Source of the DNA: a virus
Reading direction: 5' to 3' (one strand)
IMG/VR virus record: IMGVR_UViG_3300042453_001086
Coordinates: 124,001 to 188,000 of that record
Length of the DNA: 64,000 nt
Position 1 is the stretch's first letter; every line of letters begins with the position of its first letter. Positions 6,401 through 12,070 of this stretch are shown here, one piece after another. The translations under genes and the position numbers were made by a program. The notes under the pieces were generated by a model. It was not told where the DNA came from. It did not search any database and saw nothing but the letters and a program-made list of their open reading frames with translations.

Positions 6401-6586
6401 CTAAACTGTCACATCCTCCAGCAGTTCAGGATAGTATTGTGCTACCTCTTCATTTAGCTCTTCATCATTATACTTATCGTATCCCTCCATGAGATAATCG
6501 TAGCACAAACATGTCATGGTCTTAAGATCCATGTCATCCAACATTTGCTGGACAAGTTGATCCTGAAGAGTTTTGCGATCCATCAT
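6401..6586 (-). CDS. Acidic hypothetical protein
   Basis: 61 residues (60 if the second ATG is used), strongly acidic, Tyr/Met-rich and helical. The two tandem ATGs overlap the stop of the gene upstream (6583-6708). No domain recognised. It is the last gene of the 7013-6401 string. Confidence 0.6.
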   Translation of the reverse strand: MMDRKTLQDQLVQQMLDDMDLKTMTCLCYDYLMEGYDKYNDEELNEEVAQYYPELLEDVTV

Positions 6587-6708
6587 TTGCGAAGGGGAGA
6601 GTTGTAGTAGGAACGAAACACCGAAATCACAATGATAGCGGTGGAGATGACACCAACCAAACCGAGGTAGGTTACAGCGTCACCAGTGAAAGTGTAGGAA
6701 TCAGGCAT
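6583..6708 (-). CDS. Small membrane peptide
   Basis: 41 residues with one transmembrane segment at about residues 13-32 (TYLGLVGVISTAIIVISVF) and a basic C-terminus. The start ATGCCTGA overlaps the stop of the upstream gene by 8 bases, and its own stop overlaps the ATG of the downstream gene, which supports it being translated. Confidence 0.6.
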   Translation of the reverse strand: MPDSYTFTGDAVTYLGLVGVISTAIIVISVFRSYYNSPLRK

Positions 6709-6844
6709 CATCACGCATCTCAGTTAGGATTTCATGTAGCAGTTCAACATCGGTGCCCATCAGTTCACTCACCTCATCCCAATCATCATGGAACTCGATG
6801 AGAGAAATCAGACAATCAATTTGCTCGAAAGTGAGAGTTTGCAT
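6701..6844 (-). CDS. Acidic hypothetical protein
   Basis: 47 residues from the ATG at 6844 (an ATG eight codons upstream is also possible). Helical and acidic: LTFEQIDCLISLIEFHDDW... No recognised family. Confidence 0.5.
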   Translation of the reverse strand: MQTLTFEQIDCLISLIEFHDDWDEVSELMGTDVELLHEILTEMRDDA

Positions 6845-6851
6845 GTCAGAT

Positions 6852-7013
6852 TCAGGCAGCGACGACATCAGCAGGGGTGAGATCAATGTATGCTTCAACG
6901 CCAGCAATGTGCATAGATTGAACCATAATCCATGCCAGATTCTCGGGCACTTGAATCATACGCTCTTTACCATCTTTGGCGTCAGTGTAATACAAATCGC
7001 GGGTGTCAGTCAT
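6852..7013 (-). CDS. Hypothetical small protein
   Basis: 53 residues from the ATG at 7013, preceded by the leader CAAACAAACAAAGCAA typical of strings in this region. A possible -10 box (AATACT, 7038-7043) lies about 25 bases upstream without a clear -35 box. No domain recognised. Confidence 0.55.
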   Translation of the reverse strand: MTDTRDLYYTDAKDGKERMIQVPENLAWIMVQSMHIAGVEAYIDLTPADVVAA

Positions 7014-7115
7014 TTGCTTTGTTTGTTTGACTCTGTTAGTATTGCACCAAATCAGGGGCAATGGGAGAACACTGTGCCAGTTCTCAAAGTGGCACAGGGT
7101 CACTTGACATCGATA

Positions 7116-7280
7116 TCAGAATGCGATAGCTTCAAGGGTAGGTACATTCTGATCAAGAATCGGCATGTAGTTAGTGTCACTTTCGACCACAACATCGTCG
7201 GTCAAAGTGTCAAGAACTGCCAGCAGTTCGCTACCATTAGCGGCACGATTGAGCAGGGAAAGCATCACAGTTTTGGTCAT
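7116..7280 (-). CDS. Hypothetical small protein
   Basis: 54 residues, MTKTVMLSLLNRAANG..., helical N-terminus followed by an acidic stretch (LDTLTDDVVVESD). The clean frame, ATG and AT-rich leader (TATACCCTACCACACTC) support it. No domain recognised. Confidence 0.55.
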   Translation of the reverse strand: MTKTVMLSLLNRAANGSELLAVLDTLTDDVVVESDTNYMPILDQNVPTLEAIAF

Positions 7281-7326
7281 GATTAGAGTGTGGTAGGGTA
7301 TACTTAGGAGTTAGTATTGAATATGA

Positions 7327-7455
7327 TTAGATATCATATTCAATATTCATTACATCTTCGATAACATAATCATCGATGATATAAGCATCTTCATCTAGGA
7401 AGATATCAGCCATTTCTTGTTCAACGATTTCAGTATACATTTCAGAAACAGTCAT
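7327..7455 (-). CDS. Very acidic micro-protein
   Basis: 42 residues of which about a third are Asp or Glu; ATG at 7455 with a strong ribosome-binding site (AGGAGTTAACTAATG). Unrecognised. Highly acidic phage micro-proteins are sometimes DNA mimics or inhibitors of host enzymes, but that is only a compositional analogy. Confidence 0.6.
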   Translation of the reverse strand: MTVSEMYTEIVEQEMADIFLDEDAYIIDDYVIEDVMNIEYDI

Positions 7456-7481
7456 TAGTTAACTCCTTTGATTGTTAGTAG

Positions 7482-7513
7482 TTATAACTTTAATTTATAT
7501 CTTAAAGTTATAA
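7482..7513. repeat. AT-rich 11-bp stem-loop
   Basis: TTATAACTTTA (7482-7492) and TAAAGTTATAA (7503-7513) are perfect inverse complements around a 10-base loop. It sits in the 167-base gap between 7455 and 7623. Confidence 0.55.
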
Positions 7514-7534
7514 ATGTTAAACTTTTTAAACTTT

Positions 7535-7615
7535 TGAGGTTTCTAAGTTTTTCAAGTTTTCAAAGTTTTCATGTTTTCTGAAACTCTACAAAACTTGAAA
7601 AACTTAGAAACCTCA
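7535..7615. repeat. Long perfect inverted repeat (26 bp arms)
   Basis: The left arm 7535-7560 begins TGAGGTTTCTAAG and the right arm 7590-7615 ends CTTAGAAACCTCA. The arms are perfect inverse complements of 26 bases around a 29-base loop. On the minus strand it begins eight bases after the stop of the 7623-7937 gene, so it would form a long 3' hairpin. It may be a terminator, an RNA stability element or a recombination site. Confidence 0.75.
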
Positions 7616-7622
7616 GGAATCT

Positions 7623-7937
7623 TCAGTTCAGGCGCATTCCAGAAAAGAAAGGAATCGCGCCACCTTCCTGATTCACAAACCACTGAAACTTGTGCTGAAA
7701 CACACTCTCACCAGGCACACCATGCTCACGCAGGATAGCATTCAGGCGAGACTTGGTGGTGTTAGTTTGCCAACCACCATCAAAGAGAGTAACAAAGCAC
7801 TCGCCAATCTCAGCGATCTTGTTACCATGCAGGAACACTTCGCTCACACCATCGTTAGTAACAACTTTGGTGTTGTCTTTCTGCCAGTTGGTGCCAGCGG
7901 TGATGGCGGCGTTCATTTGGCGTTCGATGAGGCGCAT
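7623..7937 (-). CDS. Hypothetical protein
   Basis: 104 residues. Contains 'VFLHGNKIA' and 'DGGWQTNTTKSRLNAILREHG' followed by 'VFQHKFQWFV', a pattern I associate with small conserved phage proteins of unknown function. It has its own strong promoter (7962-7990) and a long 3' hairpin, so it looks like a single-gene transcription unit. Confidence 0.65.
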   Translation of the reverse strand: MRLIERQMNAAITAGTNWQKDNTKVVTNDGVSEVFLHGNKIAEIGECFVTLFDGGWQTNTTKSRLNAILREHGVPGESVFQHKFQWFVNQEGGAIPFFSGMRLN

Positions 7938-7961
7938 GGGTCGTTTGCTGTTGACTTAGGT

Positions 7962-7990
7962 AGTATGGACGATATCAGGGGGAATGTCAA
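7962..7990 (-). promoter_or_regulatory. Sigma-70-like promoter, -35 in a hairpin loop
   Basis: Minus strand: TTGACA (7985-7990), 17-base spacer, CATACT (7962-7967). The -35 lies in the loop of a perfect 7-bp hairpin, CAGGGGG (7976-7982) / CCCCCTG (7991-7997). Confidence 0.75.
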
Positions 7991-8015
7991 CCCCCTGAGT
8001 GATTAGTGTTGCTTA

Positions 8016-8186
8016 TCAGACGGTGGCAGGTGCCAAAGAAACTTCAATACGTCTCAGGTTCAGCCCAGCCAGTTGCGAGTTTACACGCTTGCTGATAAAC
8101 TCAGTCGGTTCTTTGAGGCGAGAGACTTCATACCAGATAGTACGGCAACCGTCCCAAGTCTCAACCTGAATCCGAACAGTTTTCAT
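8016..8186 (-). CDS. Hypothetical small basic protein
   Basis: 56 residues from the ATG at 8186 (MKTVRIQVETWDG...). Upstream in-frame ATGs at 8207 and 8231 are rejected because the promoter -10 box is at 8210-8215, so transcription would start near 8203. Strand-rich, Arg-containing, no recognised family. Confidence 0.6.
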   Translation of the reverse strand: MKTVRIQVETWDGCRTIWYEVSRLKEPTEFISKRVNSQLAGLNLRRIEVSLAPATV

Positions 8187-8209
8187 GGGGAATTCCCGAC
8201 GACTCATGT

Positions 8210-8238
8210 AGTATGGATCAGATCGGGGCAAAAGTCAA
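8210..8238 (-). promoter_or_regulatory. Sigma-70-like promoter
   Basis: Minus strand: TTGACT (8233-8238), 17-base spacer, CATACT (8210-8215). GGGG (8225-8228) and CCCC (from 8239) flank the -35 box. The leader contains the palindrome GGGAATTCCC (8188-8197). Confidence 0.7.
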
Positions 8239-8289
8239 CCCCCCTAACCATTACCCTTGCTTATGAGTCTGATTAGGGGGGCTTATGAG

Positions 8290-8357
8290 AGTTTTCCACA
8301 ACCCTGTGGAAAACTATTGAGAGTTTTCCACAGGTTTTAGTATATCTGTGGAAAACT
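8290..8357. repeat. Two tandem AGTTTTCCACA stem-loops
   Basis: First hairpin: AGTTTTCCACA-accc-TGTGGAAAACT (8290-8315), 11 perfect pairs. Second: AGTTTTCCACAG (8322-8333) with CTGTGGAAAACT (8346-8357). They follow the stop of the 8365-8529 gene on the minus strand. A third copy occurs at 9320-9345. Confidence 0.7.
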
Positions 8358-8364
8358 ATTTACT

Positions 8365-8529
8365 TCACCATTCTATAGTATCACCGTCAAACTTAATCTT
8401 TTTCTGTTTCTTCGGCGTTCGACCCTTGTTTTGTACCTTCACACCATATTGCATTTCCAACTCTTGTTCATCGAAGTTATCGTAGTCGTTATAGAACTGA
8501 TCTTTGTAGTTGCTTTTCTGCTTAGCCAT
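8365..8529 (-). CDS. Small Lys/Gln/Asn-rich protein
   Basis: 54 residues: an aromatic and acidic first half (NYKDQFYNDYDNFDEQELEM) and a strongly basic second half (NKGRTPKKQKKIKFDGD). ATG at 8529. Could bind nucleic acid through the basic part, but no family is recognised. Confidence 0.6.
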   Translation of the reverse strand: MAKQKSNYKDQFYNDYDNFDEQELEMQYGVKVQNKGRTPKKQKKIKFDGDTIEW

Positions 8530-8634
8530 TGATTTGAAATGTTCTCTGAGAGGTGTCTAGAATCGTCTGTGAGGGATGTTGATATCAAGTTAGGTATCTT
8601 CACCCCTTGACAAGACTATTTATCTGTGGTAGGG

Positions 8635-8883
8635 TCAGTCAACAAGCAGTTGCAGAGTGCCATTGTTGACACTTTGATTGATGAATCGACCAACAGAAGC
8701 TTCTTCGTTGTTCTCATCAAACTCTGCCATAAACTGCTGTTGGAATACAGCAGCATCTTCAGTAGAATAAGTATAGTTCTTCTCAGAAGACTTATACTGA
8801 ATCACTACTTTATTCTCCTGAGAATCAATAGTAATAGATTCTACAGCAGAACTAGGAAGATTTTGGAAGGTTTCTACAGCCAT
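8635..8883 (-). CDS. KTSC-domain protein
   Basis: 82 residues. Matches the KTSC layout: SSAVESITIDSQENKVVIQY, an aromatic YTY turn, then helices and 'S.G.~in' (SVGRFINQSV). The domain is common in phages with unknown role. It is single-copy under its own promoter (8912-8940) and is the second KTSC-type protein in this window after 4065-4289. Confidence 0.65.
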   Translation of the reverse strand: MAVETFQNLPSSAVESITIDSQENKVVIQYKSSEKNYTYSTEDAAVFQQQFMAEFDENNEEASVGRFINQSVNNGTLQLLVD

Positions 8884-8911
8884 TTCAGTTGTTTTGGTTG
8901 TTTACTTAGTA

Positions 8912-8940
8912 ATAATACCAGTGTTTTCCTGGTTTGTCAA
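8912..8940 (-). promoter_or_regulatory. Sigma-70-like promoter
   Basis: Minus strand: TTGACA (8935-8940), 17-base spacer, TATTAT (8912-8917), 29 bases before the ATG at 8883. Confidence 0.8.
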
Positions 8941-9319
8941 GGGTTTTGAGATAAGAGATCCTTATAATAGATAAGTTATAAGATAAGTTATAATCATAAA
9001 TCTCAAAAAACATCAGAAATCTCAAAAAGTACAAGTTTTAAGATTTCAAAAAACTCAAAAACCTCGAAAACCCTTGGAATCACAGGATTCTCGGATTTGG
9101 CGTTTTTGAGATTTTTGAGATTTCTGAGATTTTTGGGTTTCGTGACAAAGGCTTGACAAACGGTACGTCGCGGGCTAAGACTACAACAACCTCACACATT
9201 CTCACACATTCTCAAGCGTTCGCAACCCTTACAGGGTATTCTGTGAACTATTTGTGTGACCCTTATAAATCACCCAAACCTATTTTTTTACACATTTAAA
9301 TCTGTGGAAAAACTATACA
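8941..9319. other. Gene-free stretch with repeats
   Basis: No gene seen on either strand. It is AT-rich and full of short repeats of the type AAAAACTCAAAAA / TTTTTGAGATTT (about 9000-9140), which can pair with each other, and it contains the direct repeat CACACATTCT (about 9193-9212). A plus-strand promoter-like sequence lies at 9153-9181. Confidence 0.6.
9153..9181 (+). promoter_or_regulatory. Plus-strand promoter-like sequence in a gene-free gap
   Basis: TTGACA (9153-9158), 17-base spacer, TAAGAC (9176-9181) on the plus strand, opposite to all neighbouring genes. No open reading frame follows before 9350; a T7 tract lies at about 9283-9289. It could start a short non-coding RNA or an antisense transcript into 9347-10012. 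Confidence 0.4.
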
Positions 9320-9345
9320 AGTTTTCCGCAACCCTGTGGAAAACT
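9320..9345. repeat. Third AGTTTTCC stem-loop
   Basis: AGTTTTCCGCA-accc-TGTGGAAAACT, identical to 8290-8315 except for one base that still allows a G-U pair. It lies directly after the stop of 9347-10012 on the minus strand, so it is probably a shared transcript-end element. Confidence 0.65.
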
Positions 9346-9346
9346 C

Positions 9347-10012
9347 TTATTTCCATCTTGGACCCATTACCCAACCTACTAATGATTTACGTTTACCAGA
9401 CTTAACCTTTCTTACTCTATGTGCTATTCTACTATCAAATACAGTCAGTAATCCTAGTTCTTTTGGTACAGTAAACATAGAAGAACATTTGCCTGCTTGT
9501 AATGATGATCCTTGTCTTAGTAGTTGTAGTTCTCCACCTTCATAATCATCTGGTGATGACAGTTGTAATGTAAATGATAGTTTCCTTACTACCTCTCCAT
9601 TGATTATTGCTTTTTCGTGAGCGAGATTAGTATTCCTATTGTGTTTTACATTGAAACCTAACATACAGTTGATGTCATGATCCATGTGCCAAGTGTAGAA
9701 GTTTCCTTGTGTATATTCAATATAGGATACTGCTTCATTCTCAATGCATGTAATATCATACAGAAAGCTTTCTCTATTGGCTCTTGCGATATAATGCCAC
9801 AAGAAACCAGAGAACCAATGAAATGTAGGAAAGGTAGTCAGTTGACAGTTTCTCACTCTAGTATCTTCCCTACCATCAGATAGCACAGCCTTTTCGAGAT
9901 CGTGGTATGGGAAAGATTGTGTATCAACCTCTTCCACGAACTGCTGTACGATATTTTCTGGTAAATGTGTCCTATAGTGAATAGCTGGACTAAGGGTTCC
10001 CAGGTCTTGCAT
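9347..10012 (-). CDS. 2-oxoglutarate/Fe(II)-dependent oxygenase
   Basis: 221 residues from the ATG at 10012. The core of a prolyl-4-hydroxylase/PKHD-type oxygenase is visible: the metal-binding pair in YTWHMDHD (HxD), a 'SSPDDYEGGELQLL' strand-turn, then a distal His in DSRIAHRV and a 2-oxoglutarate-binding Arg/Lys region (SGKRKSLVGW). Such enzymes hydroxylate proteins or small molecules using O2 and 2-oxoglutarate. The substrate cannot be told. Two more oxygenases of this superfamily are in the tail-fibre region (26590-27276 and 28213-28878). Confidence 0.8.
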   Translation of the reverse strand: MQDLGTLSPAIHYRTHLPENIVQQFVEEVDTQSFPYHDLEKAVLSDGREDTRVRNCQLTTFPTFHWFSGFLWHYIARANRESFLYDITCIENEAVSYIEYTQGNFYTWHMDHDINCMLGFNVKHNRNTNLAHEKAIINGEVVRKLSFTLQLSSPDDYEGGELQLLRQGSSLQAGKCSSMFTVPKELGLLTVFDSRIAHRVRKVKSGKRKSLVGWVMGPRWK

Positions 10013-10223
10013 CTTTATGATATGGAATGAATAATACGTTGGAGAGTGTGTGTGAATGTCTGGCATGAAACCAGTCAAAGTATTCTTCTTCTAGTGCTTG
10101 TGCGTTACGTCTATGCCTTGCTTTTAATGCTTTGTTTTTACATGCACGAGAACGACTGAGCAGGTAATCAATACGAGTACCCGCCCAATCGATTAATGTG
10201 TTATACTGTTCTTCATTTGACAT
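9990..10223 (-). CDS. Basic hypothetical protein
   Basis: 77 residues, Arg/Lys/His-rich helix in the middle (RSRACKNKALKARHRRNAQ) and a tail overlapping the start of the oxygenase gene by 23 bases. Possibly nucleic-acid binding by charge; no family recognised. Confidence 0.6.
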   Translation of the reverse strand: MSNEEQYNTLIDWAGTRIDYLLSRSRACKNKALKARHRRNAQALEEEYFDWFHARHSHTLSNVLFIPYHKDARPGNP

Positions 10224-10416
10224 ATAGGGTCATGTTATAGTGATCGTAGGTGTCAAATGATTGATCAGGAGGAAGAAGATCAATGAGCATGTGAACAAAC
10301 TCAGCAGGGAATAGATCACGCTTTCTGAGAAGCTTTGTGCGCTCTTCATCAGTCAGATCTTCGGTTTGAAGAATGACTTTATAGGTGGTGGGAGTGATGG
10401 GATTAAGTGTAATCAT
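10213..10416 (-). CDS. Hypothetical small protein
   Basis: 67 residues from the ATG at 10416; the frame is open to 10485, but the upstream gene (10403-10573) occupies that stretch in a better-looking frame, leaving a 14-base overlap. Contains 'LTDEERTKLLRKRDLFPAEF'. No family recognised. Confidence 0.55.
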   Translation of the reverse strand: MITLNPITPTTYKVILQTEDLTDEERTKLLRKRDLFPAEFVHMLIDLLPPDQSFDTYDHYNMTLYVK

Positions 10417-10573
10417 CTTTGGTAAAGAAGCGAACGCAGGAGAGAAACTTTTGATATTCTGCATCAGTGAAGTTATCCGATGCATAGGGTATATTATTTA
10501 CCTCAGCACAGAAACGATTGATTTGTTCTGTTGGTGTGACGCTGAGAGCAGTAGCGAGGAGAATACTAATCAT
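10403..10573 (-). CDS. Small protein with hydrophobic N-terminus
   Basis: 56 residues. The short hydrophobic start (MISILLATALSV) is followed by 'TPTEQINRFCAEVNN' and 'DAEYQKFLSCVRFF'; the two cysteines and export-like start suggest a small periplasmic protein. It overlaps both neighbours in the coupled string. Confidence 0.55.
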   Translation of the reverse strand: MISILLATALSVTPTEQINRFCAEVNNIPYASDNFTDAEYQKFLSCVRFFTKDDYT

Positions 10574-10694
10574 CTTTGTTGCATTCGTTCAGACCTTGCA
10601 CAAACTCTTCAATACGTTTGTTTGCACGATAGTTTTGAATGATGTCAACAACACAATAACCAAAGGCGAAGCCCGCCATAATCGTAGTAATCAT
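10566..10694 (-). CDS. Small membrane-associated peptide
   Basis: 42 residues with a hydrophobic N-terminus (ITTIMAGFAFGYCVVDII) and a basic/acidic tail. ATG at 10694 overlaps the stop of 10691-10891. No family recognised. Confidence 0.55.
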   Translation of the reverse strand: MITTIMAGFAFGYCVVDIIQNYRANKRIEEFVQGLNECNKDD

Positions 10695-10891
10695 TTGAGT
10701 GTACCGTCGAGATTAAAGATTGCACCACAGTCAGGGCAGTGGTAAGAATGAGTTTTGTCCGCCTCCCAGGATTGTAGAGCGATGACTCTAGAATAGAAAT
10801 AGGGAGGAGAATACTGATCGTGAAGATGCTCAGGAATAGGAATGGTGTGCCACAGAGCGTTGCAAGCAGGGCAGTGAGATACTTTTTCCAT
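10691..10891 (-). CDS. Zinc-ribbon-like protein
   Basis: 66 residues with two CxxC pairs, CPAC near residue 8 and CPDC near residue 52, plus nearby histidines, the layout of a zinc ribbon. Such small proteins often bind nucleic acid or protein partners. It starts at 10891, overlapping the upstream stop as TAATG. Confidence 0.65.
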   Translation of the reverse strand: MEKVSHCPACNALWHTIPIPEHLHDQYSPPYFYSRVIALQSWEADKTHSYHCPDCGAIFNLDGTLK

Positions 10892-11049
10892 TAGGATTGC
10901 ATTACCTTGTCATACAGATCATTATAGATCTCACGCTCGGTTTCGTCAAGATTGTCTGCAAAGTGTGACTTATCGAGCATCAACATGATGTCCTGTAGCA
11001 TGATTAGCTCTTCATACAGAAGATGCGGAATGGTGAGTGTAGGTGTCAT
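10891..11049 (-). CDS. Hypothetical helical protein
   Basis: 52 residues, MTPTLTIPHLLYEELIMLQDIMLML..., amphipathic helices, acidic C-terminal half. Coupled to both neighbours by overlaps of 1-4 bases. No family recognised. Confidence 0.55.
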   Translation of the reverse strand: MTPTLTIPHLLYEELIMLQDIMLMLDKSHFADNLDETEREIYNDLYDKVMQS

Positions 11050-11192
11050 GTAAACTCCGCAATGTAATAATCAACCGTGACTTCATTCTCTGCAGCAAGA
11101 CGCTCAAGGTCTTCTACATAATAGTCAATCAGTTCCTTTTCACGATACTCATCAATGTCGAGCAGAATGTCATCCATGTTATCGTTTTGCAT
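11046..11192 (-). CDS. Acidic helical protein
   Basis: 48 residues from the ATG at 11192, overlapping the upstream stop by 14 bases. Acidic and helical (DDILLDIDEYREKELIDYYVEDLERLAAEN). No family recognised. Confidence 0.55.
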   Translation of the reverse strand: MQNDNMDDILLDIDEYREKELIDYYVEDLERLAAENEVTVDYYIAEFT

Positions 11193-11331
11193 AGCGGCAA
11201 TCGGGGTGAGGTTGAGGAAGTTCAGCACATGCTTTATCATATGCTTTAAAGAGTTCATGATCACGTTGAATCAGAAAGACATTATACATCAAAATGCCAA
11301 TAAAGGCAAGAAAGACGTAGGTAGTTTTCAT
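11179..11331 (-). CDS. Single-pass membrane micro-protein
   Basis: 50 residues: transmembrane segment at residues 5-20 (YVFLAFIGILMYNVFL), then a soluble tail with two cysteines ending CRYAKR. Coupled on both sides. Confidence 0.6.
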   Translation of the reverse strand: MKTTYVFLAFIGILMYNVFLIQRDHELFKAYDKACAELPQPHPDCRYAKR

Positions 11332-11465
11332 CTCGTAGACTCCAGCACATTAGATACAAAAGAAACTGCTTGCGTTGCTCCTTGATGTGCAGTATTATAG
11401 GTTAAATCCCTGAACGAGGGATTGATAAAGCAACCAAACAGAATAATGAAAAGTACCAACTTCAT
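11328..11465 (-). CDS. Membrane or exported micro-protein
   Basis: 45 residues starting MKLVLFIILFGCFINPS, a signal-peptide or membrane-anchor profile. An LFGC motif could act as a lipobox, making a small lipoprotein possible. It overlaps its downstream neighbour by ATGA. Confidence 0.55.
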   Translation of the reverse strand: MKLVLFIILFGCFINPSFRDLTYNTAHQGATQAVSFVSNVLESTR

Positions 11466-11734
11466 CAGCAAGCACCATGAAAAGGATTACCAATCTGAGG
11501 CAGGTTAGAGTTATCACGAGTCTCGGTGTATCCGTAAGCAATACGCTCACGAATATCAAGCATCATCTCCACACGATTCAGAAACTTTTTAGACACTTGA
11601 CCATGAGGAGCAAAGGTAACAGCACGAAGATACCACTCTTTAGAAATATCACCGTAAGGAGTCTTCACAGGATAGAAGTCAACAATCATGTTGCCATCCT
11701 TGCTGGTCAGTTGAGGAGTCTGCAGGGTCTGCAT
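11465..11734 (-). CDS. Hypothetical protein
   Basis: 89 residues, mixed alpha/beta: MQTLQTPQLTSKDG..., 'FLNRVEMMLDIRERIAYGY'. First gene of the 11734-9347 coupled string, under the promoter at 11758-11786. No family recognised. Confidence 0.6.
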   Translation of the reverse strand: MQTLQTPQLTSKDGNMIVDFYPVKTPYGDISKEWYLRAVTFAPHGQVSKKFLNRVEMMLDIRERIAYGYTETRDNSNLPQIGNPFHGAC

Positions 11735-11757
11735 CGGTGTGTCTCGATTACCTTAGT

Positions 11758-11786
11758 AGTATAGGGGTTTATGGGGCATCCGTCAA
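11758..11786 (-). promoter_or_regulatory. Sigma-70-like promoter
   Basis: Minus strand: TTGACG (11781-11786), 17-base spacer, TATACT (11758-11763), 24 bases before the ATG at 11734. It overlaps the end of the gene 11769-11984. Confidence 0.75.
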
Positions 11787-11984
11787 GGGGAGCTTTGATT
11801 TGCTTTGCTTATGGGTCCGTGGGGTGGTCGATTTGATCTGCTTTTGTTTTGCGATTTTTTGCTGTTTTCGGATGTATTCTACCGCCTTGGCGGCGGTCGC
11901 AACGTCCGTAATCTGCTCTCCATTGTAAAGTATAACATATCTGGTGCCCCATGGCACTGCTGCGTATCCATCTTTAGTGATCAT
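11769..11984 (-). CDS. Small basic protein
   Basis: 71 residues: 'DGYAAVPWGTRYVILYNGEQITDVATAAKAVEYIRKQQK' followed by a Lys/Thr/Ser-rich disordered tail. The start has a good ribosome-binding site (TAGGAGACC). A possible -10 box TATAAC lies about 20 bases upstream. Function unknown. Confidence 0.6.
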   Translation of the reverse strand: MITKDGYAAVPWGTRYVILYNGEQITDVATAAKAVEYIRKQQKIAKQKQIKSTTPRTHKQSKSKLPLTDAP

Positions 11985-12070
11985 TTGGTCTCCTATGTTA
12001 TACTTTGGTATTTTTCGGTGATTTGGCTGCGAGGAGAGGGCAACAGGTCATGCTGCTGCCCCCTTGACAC

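Noticed and set aside
8607-8635. Plus-strand TTGACA-17-TAGGGT
   Set aside because: Weak -10 box, located at the end of the 8635 gene with no downstream frame or terminator; probably chance.
9000-9140. Repeats of AAAAACTCAAAAA type considered as a CRISPR array
   Set aside because: Units are short, irregular and without distinct spacers; they are simple AT-rich repeats.
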